Virus record (IMG/VR): IMGVR_UViG_3300033182_000318
Coordinates: 1-56,842 of that record
DNA length: 56,842 bases
Origin: a virus
Direction: 5' to 3' (one strand)
Shown here: in pieces, positions 18,406-27,049 of the stretch
Numbering within the stretch: position 1 is the stretch's first letter
How the letters are laid out: each line of letters opens with the position of its first letter
Translations under genes and position numbers: made by a program
Notes under the pieces: model-generated
What the model was told of the DNA's origin: nothing
The model's database searches: none
Seen by the model: only the letters and a program-made list of their open reading frames with translations

Positions 18406-19317
18406 TTAGCTCACCTTTCCTTCGAGATATCTTTGATACAATTCTGGGTTATCTAATAGAGCTTTTTCATAGGCTTGCTCGTAGGTAATGTCTTCAGTCA
18501 TAAGACTTTTAGCAATAGCTTCGATTTCGCCATTTGAATCTGACTCTTTAGAAGAACCAACTTCAGCGAAAAGTGAAGATTTTCCGATTGTAGCATCAAC
18601 ACCGTTAAGCATTTCCTCTAACATAGAAAATTCTTCATCTTCCAAAGTTCCAGCAACTTTTTTCAATAGAGATGCAAGAGCATCTTTTTCTATTGGTAAG
18701 TTACTGAATTTTCCAGCTTTATCCGCAAACTCTTTAGAAAGTCTAGCTTCCTTTTCAGCTTCAGCCATAGCTCTTGCTGATTCAGCATCAGCTTGTGCTT
18801 TAGCTACAAGTTCTTGGATTACTGGGTCTGCCGATTTTAGAATAGCATCTTCTTCTTCAACTTCCTCAACGGAAATTTCAGAAACTGCTTTTTCTAGCTC
18901 GGAGATTTTACTGTCTTGCTCCTCGGCTGTTGCCTCTAAAGCAGTAACAGTATCTTCCAGTTTTGATACGTAAGAACGTACTTCTTCTGGAGTTTCTTCA
19001 AGCATAGATGATAAAGTTTCTTCGTTTAAGTTTTCACTCATGCGAATTTCTCCTTCTTCTATTTCTACTTGATTGTTTAAGGAAATTGTATCAACTTCCT
19101 CAACACCTGCAAATTCTGAATCGCCAGATTTATGTAAAACGACAGTAGCTAACTCATTAGCTGGTCTTCCTACTAAACTGACTTCGTCAAAAACCATATT
19201 TTGTAATCTTTTAGCAAATGGTAATTTATTTTTTTTCTTTTTCTTCCTACCATCTAACTCATCAGTCATAGCGTCTTTAGCACTATACTCTTGATTATAT
19301 TTTTCTACTTCGCTCAT
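18406..19317 (-). CDS. Protease-linked head maturation/scaffold protein (303 aa)
   Basis: Two-part protein. Residues 1-65 carry MVFDEVSLVGRPANELATVVL, the V-S-L-V-x-R-P-A-N motif of XkdF-like phage prohead protease regions; residues about 95-300 are an acidic coiled coil (KLEDTVTALEATAEEQDSKI, then AEAEKEARLSKEF) typical of a scaffold. A strong internal ribosome binding site (GAAGGAGAA) precedes ATG at 19041, so a separate scaffold of about 211 residues could be made from the same gene, as in the lambda C/Nu3 arrangement. It begins with a Lys-rich stretch (GRKKKKKNK). It is the first of the scaffold-decoration-capsid trio. Confidence 0.8.
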   Translation of the reverse strand: MSEVEKYNQEYSAKDAMTDELDGRKKKKKNKLPFAKRLQNMVFDEVSLVGRPANELATVVLHKSGDSEFAGVEEVDTISLNNQVEIEEGEIRMSENLNEETLSSMLEETPEEVRSYVSKLEDTVTALEATAEEQDSKISELEKAVSEISVEEVEEEDAILKSADPVIQELVAKAQADAESARAMAEAEKEARLSKEFADKAGKFSNLPIEKDALASLLKKVAGTLEDEEFSMLEEMLNGVDATIGKSSLFAEVGSSKESDSNGEIEAIAKSLMTEDITYEQAYEKALLDNPELYQRYLEGKVS

Positions 19318-19633
19318 CTTTAAAAATTACTGTGTCTGCAATTCCTTCATAACTTTTTTTAAATGTACTAACCATAATAGGCTTCTTTCCATCACGTGCA
19401 ACTTGGGATTCAGCTTTACGCTTTCTTCTAATAGCACTGCTCTTTTGTTCTGATGACATTCTTGAAGCTACTCTAGCTGGAACACACTTTGGATATTTTC
19501 TTTGATAATCTCTAGCAGACATTCCTTCAGTTGGTCTACCACAAGCAGCATATCCACCACCAGCTTTTGGTCTGGATATATCTACCCATTGTTCTTTAAA
19601 CCATCTTCTAAGCCCACCTTGATATTCAGCCAT
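19295..19633 (-). CDS. RWFKEQWVD-type conserved basic protein (112 aa)
   Basis: Starts with GGLRRWFKEQWVDISRPKAG and GYAACGRPTEG, a conserved pattern seen in small proteins of phages and large DNA viruses (W-F-x-E-x-W-V-D-x-x-R-P). The rest is strongly basic (AIRRKRKAESQVARDGKKP). The family function is unknown to me; location in the head cassette and basic charge suggest a DNA- or capsid-associated role. It overlaps the start of the scaffold gene by 23 bases. Confidence 0.65.
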   Translation of the reverse strand: MAEYQGGLRRWFKEQWVDISRPKAGGGYAACGRPTEGMSARDYQRKYPKCVPARVASRMSSEQKSSAIRRKRKAESQVARDGKKPIMVSTFKKSYEGIADTVIFKDERSRKI

Positions 19634-19836
19634 TATCCTCCTATTTTAAATAATAACTCTGTAAAATTAGTTTCTAACATATCTAGTTCAGCATTCATCT
19701 CCATAACCATTGCATCACAAGCGTTCTGATGTGATTTAATTTCTTCTATTGAGTTAAATACCCAACCAAATGCACCAAGCATAGCTGATAACACTACAGG
19801 TATAATTGTTTTGGTATCTATTTTTATTTGTGACAT
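19633..19836 (-). CDS. Small membrane protein with C-terminal coiled coil (67 aa)
   Basis: Residues about 11-29 (IIPVVLSAMLGAFGWVF) form one transmembrane helix, followed by an amphipathic region (EMNAELDMLETNFTELLFK) suited to a coiled coil. It lies in a run of three tiny membrane-protein genes (19633-20333), a pattern typical of holin and spanin-like lysis accessories. It abuts the downstream gene at a one-base overlap. Function not established. Confidence 0.6.
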   Translation of the reverse strand: MSQIKIDTKTIIPVVLSAMLGAFGWVFNSIEEIKSHQNACDAMVMEMNAELDMLETNFTELLFKIGG

Positions 19837-19843
19837 TTTTCTC

Positions 19844-20038
19844 CTACATTAAATTCTGAATTAAAGCACTTAATGCAGCCAAAGCTACAATCCAACCACT
19901 TAATTCCGCTCTTGATATTTTTGAATTAACTTTCTCGTGAAGTTCATCTATCCTTTTGTTTATTTTCTCCTGTCCATCTAAAACCATTAATAACATTTCT
20001 TTTTGTGTCATTCCGTTAGTGTTATTATTATTAGTCAT
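19844..20038 (-). CDS. Small tail-anchored membrane protein (64 aa)
   Basis: N-terminal Asn-rich leader, an amphipathic helix (VLDGQEKINKRIDELHEKVN) and a C-terminal transmembrane segment (WIVALAALSALIQNLM). The topology recalls XhlA-type haemolysin/holin partners, which have a cytosolic coiled coil and a C-terminal anchor. A clear ribosome binding region and an eight-base overlap with the upstream holin-like gene support reality. XhlA-like role is inference. Confidence 0.6.
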   Translation of the reverse strand: MTNNNNTNGMTQKEMLLMVLDGQEKINKRIDELHEKVNSKISRAELSGWIVALAALSALIQNLM

Positions 20039-20273
20039 TGTGGCTCACAATATTAAAGGCTTGATTAACTTCTTCCCAAGTCAATTTTCCGTCTTCTAAG
20101 TATTTTCTGGCTAAGATTTCTAAAACATTTGCTACACCAAGAAAACCAGCTAAAATAGCTGATTTATAAACATCAATCCCCACTAAACTTCCTGCACCGA
20201 TTACGCTTAATGCTTGTGCTATAAAAACTGCAACCATACGTTTACTTATGTTTTTATACAATTCGTAATCCAT
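20031..20273 (-). CDS. Holin-like membrane protein (80 aa)
   Basis: With the ATG at 20273 the product is 80 residues: KNISKRMVAVFIAQALSVIG, then GVDVYKSAILAGFLGVANVL-like hydrophobic stretch (two transmembrane helices), and an acidic C-terminus with DGKLTWEEVNQAF. The layout resembles r1t-type phage holins. The frame is open further upstream to a GTG at 20333, but that extension is Phe/Asn-rich and encoded by homopolymeric DNA, so the ATG is preferred. A second holin-like gene lies at 28463-28651. Confidence 0.6.
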   Translation of the reverse strand: MDYELYKNISKRMVAVFIAQALSVIGAGSLVGIDVYKSAILAGFLGVANVLEILARKYLEDGKLTWEEVNQAFNIVSHND

Positions 20274-20331
20274 AAGGATATGTTTAACAGAAAAAAAATT
20301 AAAAAAAAATTGGTTTTTTGTAAAACTTTTC

Positions 20332-20343
20332 ACCTATATAGGT
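20332..20343. promoter_or_regulatory. 12-bp perfect palindrome
   Basis: ACCTATATAGGT is a perfect palindrome in the short gap between the phosphoesterase gene and the holin-like gene. It could be an operator for a dimeric regulator; nothing else supports this. Confidence 0.3.
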
Positions 20344-20364
20344 AGAAGAAAAAAGCTCTCAGTT

Positions 20365-21432
20365 TCAGTCTAACCAAACATTTTCATAATCTGCTGTGAC
20401 GATACCTTTTTTAGGATTAACAAACATCATTCTTTGAGCAGGTAATCCTAAAGCACCTAAGTTTTCCGCAGCATAGTAGTTATTAGATTCTGGCGAAGGA
20501 CTACATCTCATAGTGATACCAGCATCTGTCCAAGTTAATTGTTGATGCCAATGACCAAAAGCTACATCTTTAAAGTCTGGAAATGGCATATCTGGTTGCG
20601 AACCTAATGCTTTCCAAGCGACAACTTTCTTTTTGACACCATACCATGGAATACCTAACTGACCACGGAATTGGTCACCGTGAACAAGTAGGCAAGAATA
20701 TTTACCGATAGTATCCACAGCATACCAACCTCTATCACCTTCAAAGGCTTCAGGATTTACCCATTCTAATCTTTTCTCTCCAGAAAACATTAATTTAGTA
20801 GTTTCATACAAAATTCTATCTGCATTGTCTTCAGGATGAAAAGTTCCATATCTACCAATTCTTCCATGGTTACCAATAACAGAAGTTACTTTGACTTCAT
20901 CAAAAGTGGCTAACATTTCTCTAATAAAATTAGTTAATGTTTCTAAGCCATTTTTCATTAACTGTCTATACAAACCAGAATCAACTACCCACGCTTGACC
21001 AGGGAATATATCAATACCTTCAACAATATCTCCTAATATCCAAATATGAGCTTTTTTAATATTGTGTGATTTTCTATGTATAGCTGTTATCTCTTGAACT
21101 TTTTTAGCATACTGTGCAATTCTTTGCTGACATATTTCCGAATTGTAAGTCGGTGTTTTTTTACCCATTTGCCAGTCAGCCAACATAATGACAGCTACTT
21201 CTTCGTTCTTACTTTTAGCAACTGTTAATTTTGGTGGTTTAACTGGTGGTATATCAATATCAGCTATTGAATCTTGTACTGCATTGTAAATAGCATCTAC
21301 CAATTCATCTTGATTGTTTTTTAGCTTATCTACTTGCTTGTGTAAACGATTTATTGTCTTTTGTAAATCTTTTACTTTTTCTGATTCAGATTCAGCGATT
21401 AAATCTGCAATTTCTTTATCTTTAAGTGTCAT
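20365..21432 (-). CDS. Calcineurin-like metallophosphoesterase (355 aa)
   Basis: Metal-dependent phosphoesterase. The motif series is visible in order: MLADWQMGK (D-x-Q in place of D-x-H), WILGDIVEG (G-D-x-x-x), VIGNHGRIG (G-N-H), LLVHGDQF (H-G-D) and FGHWHQ (G-H-x-H). The first 60 residues form a coiled coil (KDLQKTINRLHKQVDKLKNN). Such phage enzymes may be nucleases or phosphatases acting on DNA ends or nucleotides. It lies among structural genes, which is unusual for a replication nuclease, so a host-takeover role is also possible. Catalytic class is firm, substrate unknown. Confidence 0.85.
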   Translation of the reverse strand: MTLKDKEIADLIAESESEKVKDLQKTINRLHKQVDKLKNNQDELVDAIYNAVQDSIADIDIPPVKPPKLTVAKSKNEEVAVIMLADWQMGKKTPTYNSEICQQRIAQYAKKVQEITAIHRKSHNIKKAHIWILGDIVEGIDIFPGQAWVVDSGLYRQLMKNGLETLTNFIREMLATFDEVKVTSVIGNHGRIGRYGTFHPEDNADRILYETTKLMFSGEKRLEWVNPEAFEGDRGWYAVDTIGKYSCLLVHGDQFRGQLGIPWYGVKKKVVAWKALGSQPDMPFPDFKDVAFGHWHQQLTWTDAGITMRCSPSPESNNYYAAENLGALGLPAQRMMFVNPKKGIVTADYENVWLD

Positions 21433-21444
21433 ACCAGCCCTGCT

Positions 21445-21690
21445 TTACAATTCTTTACCGCTATCGATTAACGATAGGATATTTCTTCTGAAGGTATCTA
21501 CTGTACCTTTGAATCCAAATTTTTCTTTGCATATTCTATGTGCTGGTGCAAATGGTACTGCAATATTTTGTTCGTTGCAATGTTTTATTAAAGCATTGAT
21601 ATATTGTTTTCCATCAGCAGAAATGCTGTCTATCAGCATTGTTTTTCCATGTGATTCAAACGTGGATTCAATTAATTTATTAACGTCCAT
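21445..21690 (-). CDS. Small conserved protein, possible DNA-binding (81 aa)
   Basis: Unrecognised alpha-helical protein. The C-terminal part, PAHRICKEKFGFKGTVDTFRRNI, has a helix-loop-helix look with basic residues and could bind nucleic acid. It is 12 bases from the phosphoesterase gene and preceded by a good ribosome binding site (AAGGAGAAAA), so it is probably translated with it. Confidence 0.6.
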   Translation of the reverse strand: MDVNKLIESTFESHGKTMLIDSISADGKQYINALIKHCNEQNIAVPFAPAHRICKEKFGFKGTVDTFRRNILSLIDSGKEL

Positions 21691-21756
21691 TTTTCTCCTT
21701 AAATAAGTTAAGGGTATTTTAATATAAGTTTTTAGTAATGGTAGTTTATTTACGTA

Positions 21757-23019
21757 TTATTTTTTAGACATTTTCCAAGTACCGCCTCTAGCCTTATAGG
21801 TTTTAGATGCCCATGCGTTAGCGTATGCACTTGGATATACGTTAAATTTTGATTTAGTTTCAGCTAGAACTGATTGCCAGAGCTTTGGTTTAGTTGGAAT
21901 TGGCTTGGCTTTGGATATTTTTTTTTTCTTCTTTTTCTTGTAATCCCATTCAGTATTTGCGACATGAACATCACCTGGTGTTATGTCTTTTTTAACATTT
22001 TGATATCTTTCTAATAATCTACGACCTTTTGCAGCTAATTTAGCAGCATCTTGTCTATTCTTAGGAACTGGTTCACCCCAAGCATTAGCTGATAGAGCAA
22101 GTCTTGATGGTTGCCCATTAGGTTTAACCATTGGACCACTAGGATTGGTAAAAAATCTTGTTAAGAAAGAACCTTTTCTTCTCATCTTTTCTGGTGTGTT
22201 AGCAGGTCCTTTAACACCAGGTTTTAAATTAGCACCTTCAGTTCTTTTAAAGTGTTCACGTCCAGCTTGTGTTAATCCACCTTTTGGGTCTTTTAATATT
22301 GGATGACCAACTTTATGTGATTTTTTAACTTTTTTAGATTCTGATATAGCAATAGCCATTGCTTGTTTTCTATCAGTAACTAATTTACCACTAGAAGATT
22401 TTAATTTTTTATTATAAAACTCACGCATAACCATGCCGATTTTATCTTTCCCTGCACCTTTACCCACAGCTTTTTGTGATTCCATGTGAGCTTGATTAAA
22501 AGTTTTGCCATCTAAAATTCTTTTTCTCATATCTTTAATATGTTTTGGTGTGTGATGTTTAGAGTGTGCTTTTAATTTCTTCTCATCTTTTGTAGAAATA
22601 GCTTTTCCTACTTCTAACATTTCCATATCAACTAATTCTCTTTTACCTTTTCCGTGTACTGAAAATCCTGTATATGAACCATCTTTTACTTTTTCCCAAA
22701 CATCATCATTATCAACTTTAAATCCTATCCACCAACCAGCAGGGATGTTATCAGATTTTGATACTAAACCGAGAGCTTCTAATTTATCTGGAGTAACAAC
22801 AAAAGATTCTACAACTCTTGCAACATTTTGATTAATGTGCATTTCAGCACCATTTCTGGAATGAAGAACATAATCGTATGCAGCTTTTTCTAATTCTCCA
22901 ATGTCGTCAATGAAATCTCCTTGTGAATCAACATAGACTTCACCATCTTCATCTTTTATAATATTTGCCCAACCGAATACTAATCTTTGGTCGTTATCAA
23001 ACTTTATGATTTCGTTCAT
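21757..23019 (-). CDS. Prohead protease-like protein with basic C-terminal modules (420 aa)
   Basis: The N-terminal 150 residues (LVFGWANIIKDEDGEVYVDSQ, ELEKAAYDYVLHSRNGAEMH, GWWIGFKV, SFTGFSVHGKG-like YTGFSVHGKGK) match the XkdF-type phage serine protease family (peptidase S78-like). The remaining 270 residues are basic and modular: KHHTPKHIKDMRKRI; LTQAGREHFKRTEGANLKPG with RRKGSFLTRFF and AWGEPVPKNRQDAAKLA, a pattern seen in small phage DUF6321-type proteins; and a final KSKFNVYPSAYANAWASKTY module. The ATG at 23019 overlaps the upstream stop (ATGA) and is preferred over an earlier in-frame ATG at 23055. Confidence 0.75.
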   Translation of the reverse strand: MNEIIKFDNDQRLVFGWANIIKDEDGEVYVDSQGDFIDDIGELEKAAYDYVLHSRNGAEMHINQNVARVVESFVVTPDKLEALGLVSKSDNIPAGWWIGFKVDNDDVWEKVKDGSYTGFSVHGKGKRELVDMEMLEVGKAISTKDEKKLKAHSKHHTPKHIKDMRKRILDGKTFNQAHMESQKAVGKGAGKDKIGMVMREFYNKKLKSSSGKLVTDRKQAMAIAISESKKVKKSHKVGHPILKDPKGGLTQAGREHFKRTEGANLKPGVKGPANTPEKMRRKGSFLTRFFTNPSGPMVKPNGQPSRLALSANAWGEPVPKNRQDAAKLAAKGRRLLERYQNVKKDITPGDVHVANTEWDYKKKKKKKISKAKPIPTKPKLWQSVLAETKSKFNVYPSAYANAWASKTYKARGGTWKMSKK

Positions 23020-23858
23020 GTTGTAGATTGTACAGGATGTAATTGGCATCTGCAATTTGGATGAATTGGAGGAGATTGATATGCACCCATTGAGGTTTGG
23101 AAGTATTGTCCAGCTAAAACAATATCATTTGCCGAAGGTGCACATTTAACACAAGGTTGAGCATCTGTTATCCATTGAACAGGTGTTGGTGTTCCTGTAG
23201 ATTTCCATACTTCTAATTTTGCAGTTTCAATAGCAGTTTGTACTTCTGTTTGTGCTATTAACTGTGCCCTTTGATTTAATAATTTAGCTGAATAATCAGA
23301 TACTTGTTTGTTTATTTTTGATTGAGATATACCTTTTGTAGATAAATTATTTCTTAAATTTTCAACAGCTCTAGCTCCTCTAGTGTCTAATCCAATATTG
23401 TCTTTTACTCTTTTTGCTATTTCTGAAACACTAGCACCAGTTCTTATTCCATTTCCGATTGTTTCTCTTAAAGCTAATTGTGTTTGTTTACTTATTCCTT
23501 CAACTAAAACTGCACCTCTTTCTTGTGCAAACTTAGAAGCTAATCCGTTTATCAATTCTGGGTTATCAGGTATAGCTCTCGCTAATTTTGAATAAGCCAG
23601 GGATGCAGCCTGAGTAAAAACAAATGCACCTAAAGCTAACATTAAAGTGCTATCGAATTGAGTAATTTCTTCGTCTAAAACGTTCTGCTCGTTAAAGTTT
23701 TTAGATAATTTAGCAATTTCTGATTTATATAATTTTTCAGCTTCACGAATAGTATCTTCGTAGATTTTTTCATATTCTTCAAAATCTTCGATTACTTGTT
23801 TTCTATTTTCCTTCGGATTTATTGCCTTCAGGATTAAATTCTTGTCTAACTGCTTCAC
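23016..23858 (-). CDS. MuF-like head morphogenesis protein (280 aa)
   Basis: Phage Mu gpF-like minor head protein that associates with the portal. The C-terminal signature is TEVQTAIETAKLEVWKSTG, W-I-T-D-A-Q-P-C-V-K-C, and HPNCRCQLHP: a zinc-binding C-x-x-C plus H-P-N-C-R-C. The N-terminal half is helical (EYEKIYEDTIREAEKLYKSE). The start overlaps the portal gene by about 56 bases and the gene ends with an ATGA overlap with the protease gene, so portal, MuF and protease are co-translated. Confidence 0.85.
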   Translation of the reverse strand: MKQLDKNLILKAINPKENRKQVIEDFEEYEKIYEDTIREAEKLYKSEIAKLSKNFNEQNVLDEEITQFDSTLMLALGAFVFTQAASLAYSKLARAIPDNPELINGLASKFAQERGAVLVEGISKQTQLALRETIGNGIRTGASVSEIAKRVKDNIGLDTRGARAVENLRNNLSTKGISQSKINKQVSDYSAKLLNQRAQLIAQTEVQTAIETAKLEVWKSTGTPTPVQWITDAQPCVKCAPSANDIVLAGQYFQTSMGAYQSPPIHPNCRCQLHPVQSTT

Positions 23859-25305
23859 GAGCTTGTTCCCTTACTTGATTTACTGTTTCTTGTTGCTGTG
23901 CTAATTGGACAATTTTTTGATAATCAATATCAGCAATTCCTGATGAATTATTTGGGTCTTGTGGTTTCAAATAATCTTGACTATCTTGTTTTGGCAATGT
24001 AGCAATCTGTCTTAAATATTCTTCAAGTTTTTGGTCAGGGAATATTTGCATACCAGAACCAGCAAGAGTAGATATGTATTGAGCCAACTCTTGTAGTGAT
24101 GGTGTTTCCAAATCACTGTGTCTTAGTTTTGGTAATCTAGTTGTATCAAAACCATTGATTTGAAATAATTTTGGAATAGCATAATCGTTAAATACATTTG
24201 TTATATTGTCTAAGTAACTTTCTAATGCTACTGCAAATAATCTTGTTTTATTTCCTGCTAATGAATAAGAACCTGTTCCACCATGACCTAATAAAATAAA
24301 GTCTGCTAATACTGTCATAGCAATTCTTTGTTCGTATCTGGTAACAATAGCTGTTGTGTCAAACTGTCTACTTCCACCAGAATTTAAAAGACCAAATTCG
24401 TATAATGGCTTTCCTGAAGCATCATAAACTCTAGGAAAGATAATTCCTTCTTGTGTATCTCTACGAACATTAACAATTAATTTTTTAATAGCTTCTAACA
24501 TTGCTTGTTGGTCAGCAGTTGCACCAGCAGCCATAATAGCTGGGTCTACATAAGCTATTGGAATACCAGCTAAATCTCTTTCTACACCAATACCTTCTAT
24601 TTCTTCAATTCTTTTTTTGAAGTACCAAGAACGATAAGCGTTTCTTAAAATAGAACGACCTTCAGGATTATTTTTATGTGATTGTGTTCTGAATAATAAA
24701 CATTTTTCCATTGGAATAACTACTTGTTTGTAGCTTGGTGGAGCTAACTGCATAGCACCACGAATGCCACCTTGTGGGTCAAATATCCAATGGTCTATGG
24801 TGTCTTGGGCACGCATTGGCATCTTTCTCCAACCAATTCTTCCATCTGTAAACTTAGAACGTTGTGTTGGGTCTGTTGTTTCCATACCACCACGCCTTTT
24901 GTAAACTATTTCATGTAAGCTAAATCCATACACAAGCATTGACATAACTTCAGAAACAAATTCAAGCCATGTGTTAGACATATCATCCATACACTCTTGA
25001 ACAAATTGTGCTTGTTTGACATCATCTCTTTTAGCTGAGAATGGTTCAACATCCCATTTAGTACTTCTAATAATTTGGTCTACGGCAAATAAAATAGCAC
25101 CGATAATAGCATCATTGTCTGCCATTTCACGATATGTTTTCATTCCCTTTCGACCTTGTAAGTCGTACAGGAACTCCTCCATCACATATCCAGCTTGTCT
25201 GTTTAATCCAGACATACCAAACTCTGACATACCTACTCTGGAATTAACATTAGGAGCAGAATCTCCTAACGCTTTATTTATTTGTTCAAAATCTTTTTCA
25301 CTCAT
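23803..25305 (-). CDS. Portal protein (500 aa)
   Basis: Portal protein at the head vertex through which DNA passes. Recognisable features are LYDLQGRKGMKTYREMADND, the usual M-x-x-x-D-x-x-I-G-A-I-L opening (AIIGAILFAVDQIIRSTKWDV), RKMPMRAQDTIDHWIFDPQG, and the FLLLG-like ADFILLGHGG loop region before the C-terminal wing. Length is in the normal range. Next to MuF and the protease as usual. The start overlaps the end of the primase gene by eight bases. Confidence 0.85.
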   Translation of the reverse strand: MSEKDFEQINKALGDSAPNVNSRVGMSEFGMSGLNRQAGYVMEEFLYDLQGRKGMKTYREMADNDAIIGAILFAVDQIIRSTKWDVEPFSAKRDDVKQAQFVQECMDDMSNTWLEFVSEVMSMLVYGFSLHEIVYKRRGGMETTDPTQRSKFTDGRIGWRKMPMRAQDTIDHWIFDPQGGIRGAMQLAPPSYKQVVIPMEKCLLFRTQSHKNNPEGRSILRNAYRSWYFKKRIEEIEGIGVERDLAGIPIAYVDPAIMAAGATADQQAMLEAIKKLIVNVRRDTQEGIIFPRVYDASGKPLYEFGLLNSGGSRQFDTTAIVTRYEQRIAMTVLADFILLGHGGTGSYSLAGNKTRLFAVALESYLDNITNVFNDYAIPKLFQINGFDTTRLPKLRHSDLETPSLQELAQYISTLAGSGMQIFPDQKLEEYLRQIATLPKQDSQDYLKPQDPNNSSGIADIDYQKIVQLAQQQETVNQVREQAREAVRQEFNPEGNKSEGK

Positions 25306-26233
25306 CTTCAGGAAACCACATCTCTGCTTCTGTAAATAACTCTTTTCTTTGTTCTTTAGTTAAATCTGCTGGGTCTTTAGCCCAGTCTGATTTATACCTT
25401 CCAACCATTATTGGTATTTCCATCTTATCACAAACACTAACACCTGCCATTTTGCCTGCGTCATCATTGTCAAAACATAGCACAATATAGGCAGGGTTTA
25501 GGCGGTTTAAGAGCGTTTTTTGAAAATCGCTAAAATTAGACCCTAAAATAGCTAAAGAAGGTATTCCTATTTCCCAAAAAGACAAAGCATCAATAGAACC
25601 TTCAACCAAAGCAACACCTCCATCATACTTCAGCTTTTTAAAGTTCTCGTTTATCAAGTTATCTTTTTGATATTCATGCTGACCATATAAAAATCCAGCT
25701 TTATTAAATCCTTTTGGATATAAATAACGAATATTAGCTTCTGGGTCTAATCTTCTTTTGATTACACCAAGAATTTTTCCGTGATGTGTTTTCAAAGGAA
25801 TAGTTGCAGAATTAGTTAATGGGTCATATCCCAAATCAAACCTTTCTACAGTTTCTTCACTTAATCCACGGCTTTCCCAATATTCATGTGGATATTTATA
25901 TTGGTCTAACCATTTTGGTTCAAAATATTCAGTATCAGAATCCATTGTTGGGTCTGTAATGTATTCATCTAATTCACGAATAATATTATCGATAGCATCA
26001 ACAGGAATTTCTTGTAGATGTGGATAATTTTTCTTAATACCTAATCTTCGTAATAAAGTATTCCAATTACCTTTTTCATTACAACCATGACAAATCCATA
26101 ATCCATTTTTTTTATTAACGGCAAAACTAGGATTGTTGTCTGAATGAAATGGACATCTACAATAATATTCTTCTTCAGATTCAGTTACAACGTCTAAATG
26201 TTGATTGACTATCTTTCCTCTATAATCCATCAC
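25298..26233 (-). CDS. dnaG: DNA primase, DnaG type with zinc finger and TOPRIM (311 aa)
   Basis: Primase making RNA primers for lagging-strand synthesis. N-terminal CHC2-like zinc finger: YYCRCPFHSDNNPSFAVNK and LWICHGCNEKGNW (C-x-x-H...C-x-x-C). TOPRIM core: ALVEGSIDALSF (conserved Glu) and VLCFDNDDAGKMAG (D-x-D). RGLSEETVERFDLGY between them is the conserved linker of DnaG. At 311 residues it lacks the C-terminal helicase-binding domain of the bacterial enzyme. Upstream genes lead to DnaB, so primase and helicase are co-transcribed. Confidence 0.9.
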   Translation of the reverse strand: MMDYRGKIVNQHLDVVTESEEEYYCRCPFHSDNNPSFAVNKKNGLWICHGCNEKGNWNTLLRRLGIKKNYPHLQEIPVDAIDNIIRELDEYITDPTMDSDTEYFEPKWLDQYKYPHEYWESRGLSEETVERFDLGYDPLTNSATIPLKTHHGKILGVIKRRLDPEANIRYLYPKGFNKAGFLYGQHEYQKDNLINENFKKLKYDGGVALVEGSIDALSFWEIGIPSLAILGSNFSDFQKTLLNRLNPAYIVLCFDNDDAGKMAGVSVCDKMEIPIMVGRYKSDWAKDPADLTKEQRKELFTEAEMWFPEDE

Positions 26234-26558
26234 GCTTTACCAAATCCATAGCGACATAGTCTATAATTACTGTTTGGTATTCACTAAATTCGAAATATTC
26301 TCCACCAGCAGTATGACCACCTACTTTAATTTTCCAATGATTTTCACCTTTATTATCGGTTACCATTTCTATATTTTCGATAACTACACCTTGTTTGAAG
26401 TTACCTTCCATAACCATTCCTACTTTTAAGTCTGAAGGTTTCATAGCTTTTTGATTACCACCTGGGATAGTTCTTCCATATCCCAGATAGTATTTAACAT
26501 TTGTTTTTCTTGACATTTTTCCCCTTTCTATCAAGACAAATTCTACTTCGTCTGTCAT
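26220..26558 (-). CDS. Unknown protein upstream of primase (112 or 98 aa)
   Basis: Unrecognised beta-rich protein: PSDLKVGMVMEGNFKQGVVI and HWKIKVGGHTAGGEYFEF suggest a small barrel. Two starts are plausible. The upstream ATG (26558) overlaps the stop of the zinc-finger gene as ATGA, which favours coupling; the internal ATG at 26516 has a stronger ribosome binding site (AAAGGGG). It overlaps the primase gene by 14 bases and so belongs to the replication operon. Confidence 0.6.
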   Translation of the reverse strand: MTDEVEFVLIERGKMSRKTNVKYYLGYGRTIPGGNQKAMKPSDLKVGMVMEGNFKQGVVIENIEMVTDNKGENHWKIKVGGHTAGGEYFEFSEYQTVIIDYVAMDLVKRDGL

Positions 26559-26731
26559 TTGATTAATTCACGTCCACGAACACGTGGAAACTTTTTTTCA
26601 TGATGTTGAAAGCAAAATTTTTGTTTATTATATTGGCTAAGAACTTGTTCACAATCTTTATTTTCACAAACTCTGCCTTTAGCAAAAGTTTTACTTTTTC
26701 GAGCTTTAGGTTTTCTAGTTCCTTCTATCAT
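26555..26731 (-). CDS. Small zinc-finger protein (58 aa)
   Basis: Basic peptide starting MIEGTRKPKARKSKTFAKG, with RVCENKDCEQVL and KFCFQHHEKK giving C-x4-C and C-x2-HH, a likely zinc-binding knuckle. ATGA overlaps link it to both neighbours (26555-26558 and 26728-26731). Probably a DNA- or RNA-binding accessory of the replication operon; function not known. Confidence 0.55.
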   Translation of the reverse strand: MIEGTRKPKARKSKTFAKGRVCENKDCEQVLSQYNKQKFCFQHHEKKFPRVRGRELIK

Positions 26732-26886
26732 TTGTTTTCTACTTGTTCTGATATAGCAAAAACACCAATATTAAATTGATTTGGTATATTTTTTATATCG
26801 TCTTCGGCATATTTAATTGCCTGTTCTTCATTTTCAGCTAGGTAAGTTTTTTTACCGCTTAGTAAGATGTTAAATTTTTTCATCAT
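26728..26886 (-). CDS. Small unknown protein (52 aa)
   Basis: Product MMKKFNILLSGKKTYLAENE followed by a helical segment (EEQAIKYAEDDIKNIP). The compact alternation of strand and helix suggests a small alpha/beta domain. A GGAAG ribosome binding site precedes the tandem ATG codons, and the end overlaps the next gene as ATGA. No family recognised. Confidence 0.5.
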   Translation of the reverse strand: MMKKFNILLSGKKTYLAENEEQAIKYAEDDIKNIPNQFNIGVFAISEQVENK

Positions 26887-27049
26887 CTTCCTTTCTTTTA
26901 ACTATTTCCATAGTAATTTCTTGATTTAAGTTGTCAATGATTTGGTTAAACTTTTTTTCATACAACTTTTTGAGTAAAAACTCTGGGTCATCTTTTAATT
27001 CTTTAGCTTTAAAGATAACCCATTGAGTTTCACTATTCCAAAGACTCAT
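26870..27049 (-). CDS. Small helical protein downstream of DnaB (59 aa)
   Basis: Begins at an ATG sharing one base with the helicase stop codon (TGATG) and reads MSLWNSETQWVIFKAKELKD, then a helical stretch (LLKKLYEKKFNQIIDNLNQE). It overlaps the next small gene by 17 bases. Coupling to DnaB makes a replication accessory possible, but no motif supports a specific job. Confidence 0.5.
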   Translation of the reverse strand: MSLWNSETQWVIFKAKELKDDPEFLLKKLYEKKFNQIIDNLNQEITMEIVKRKEDDEKI

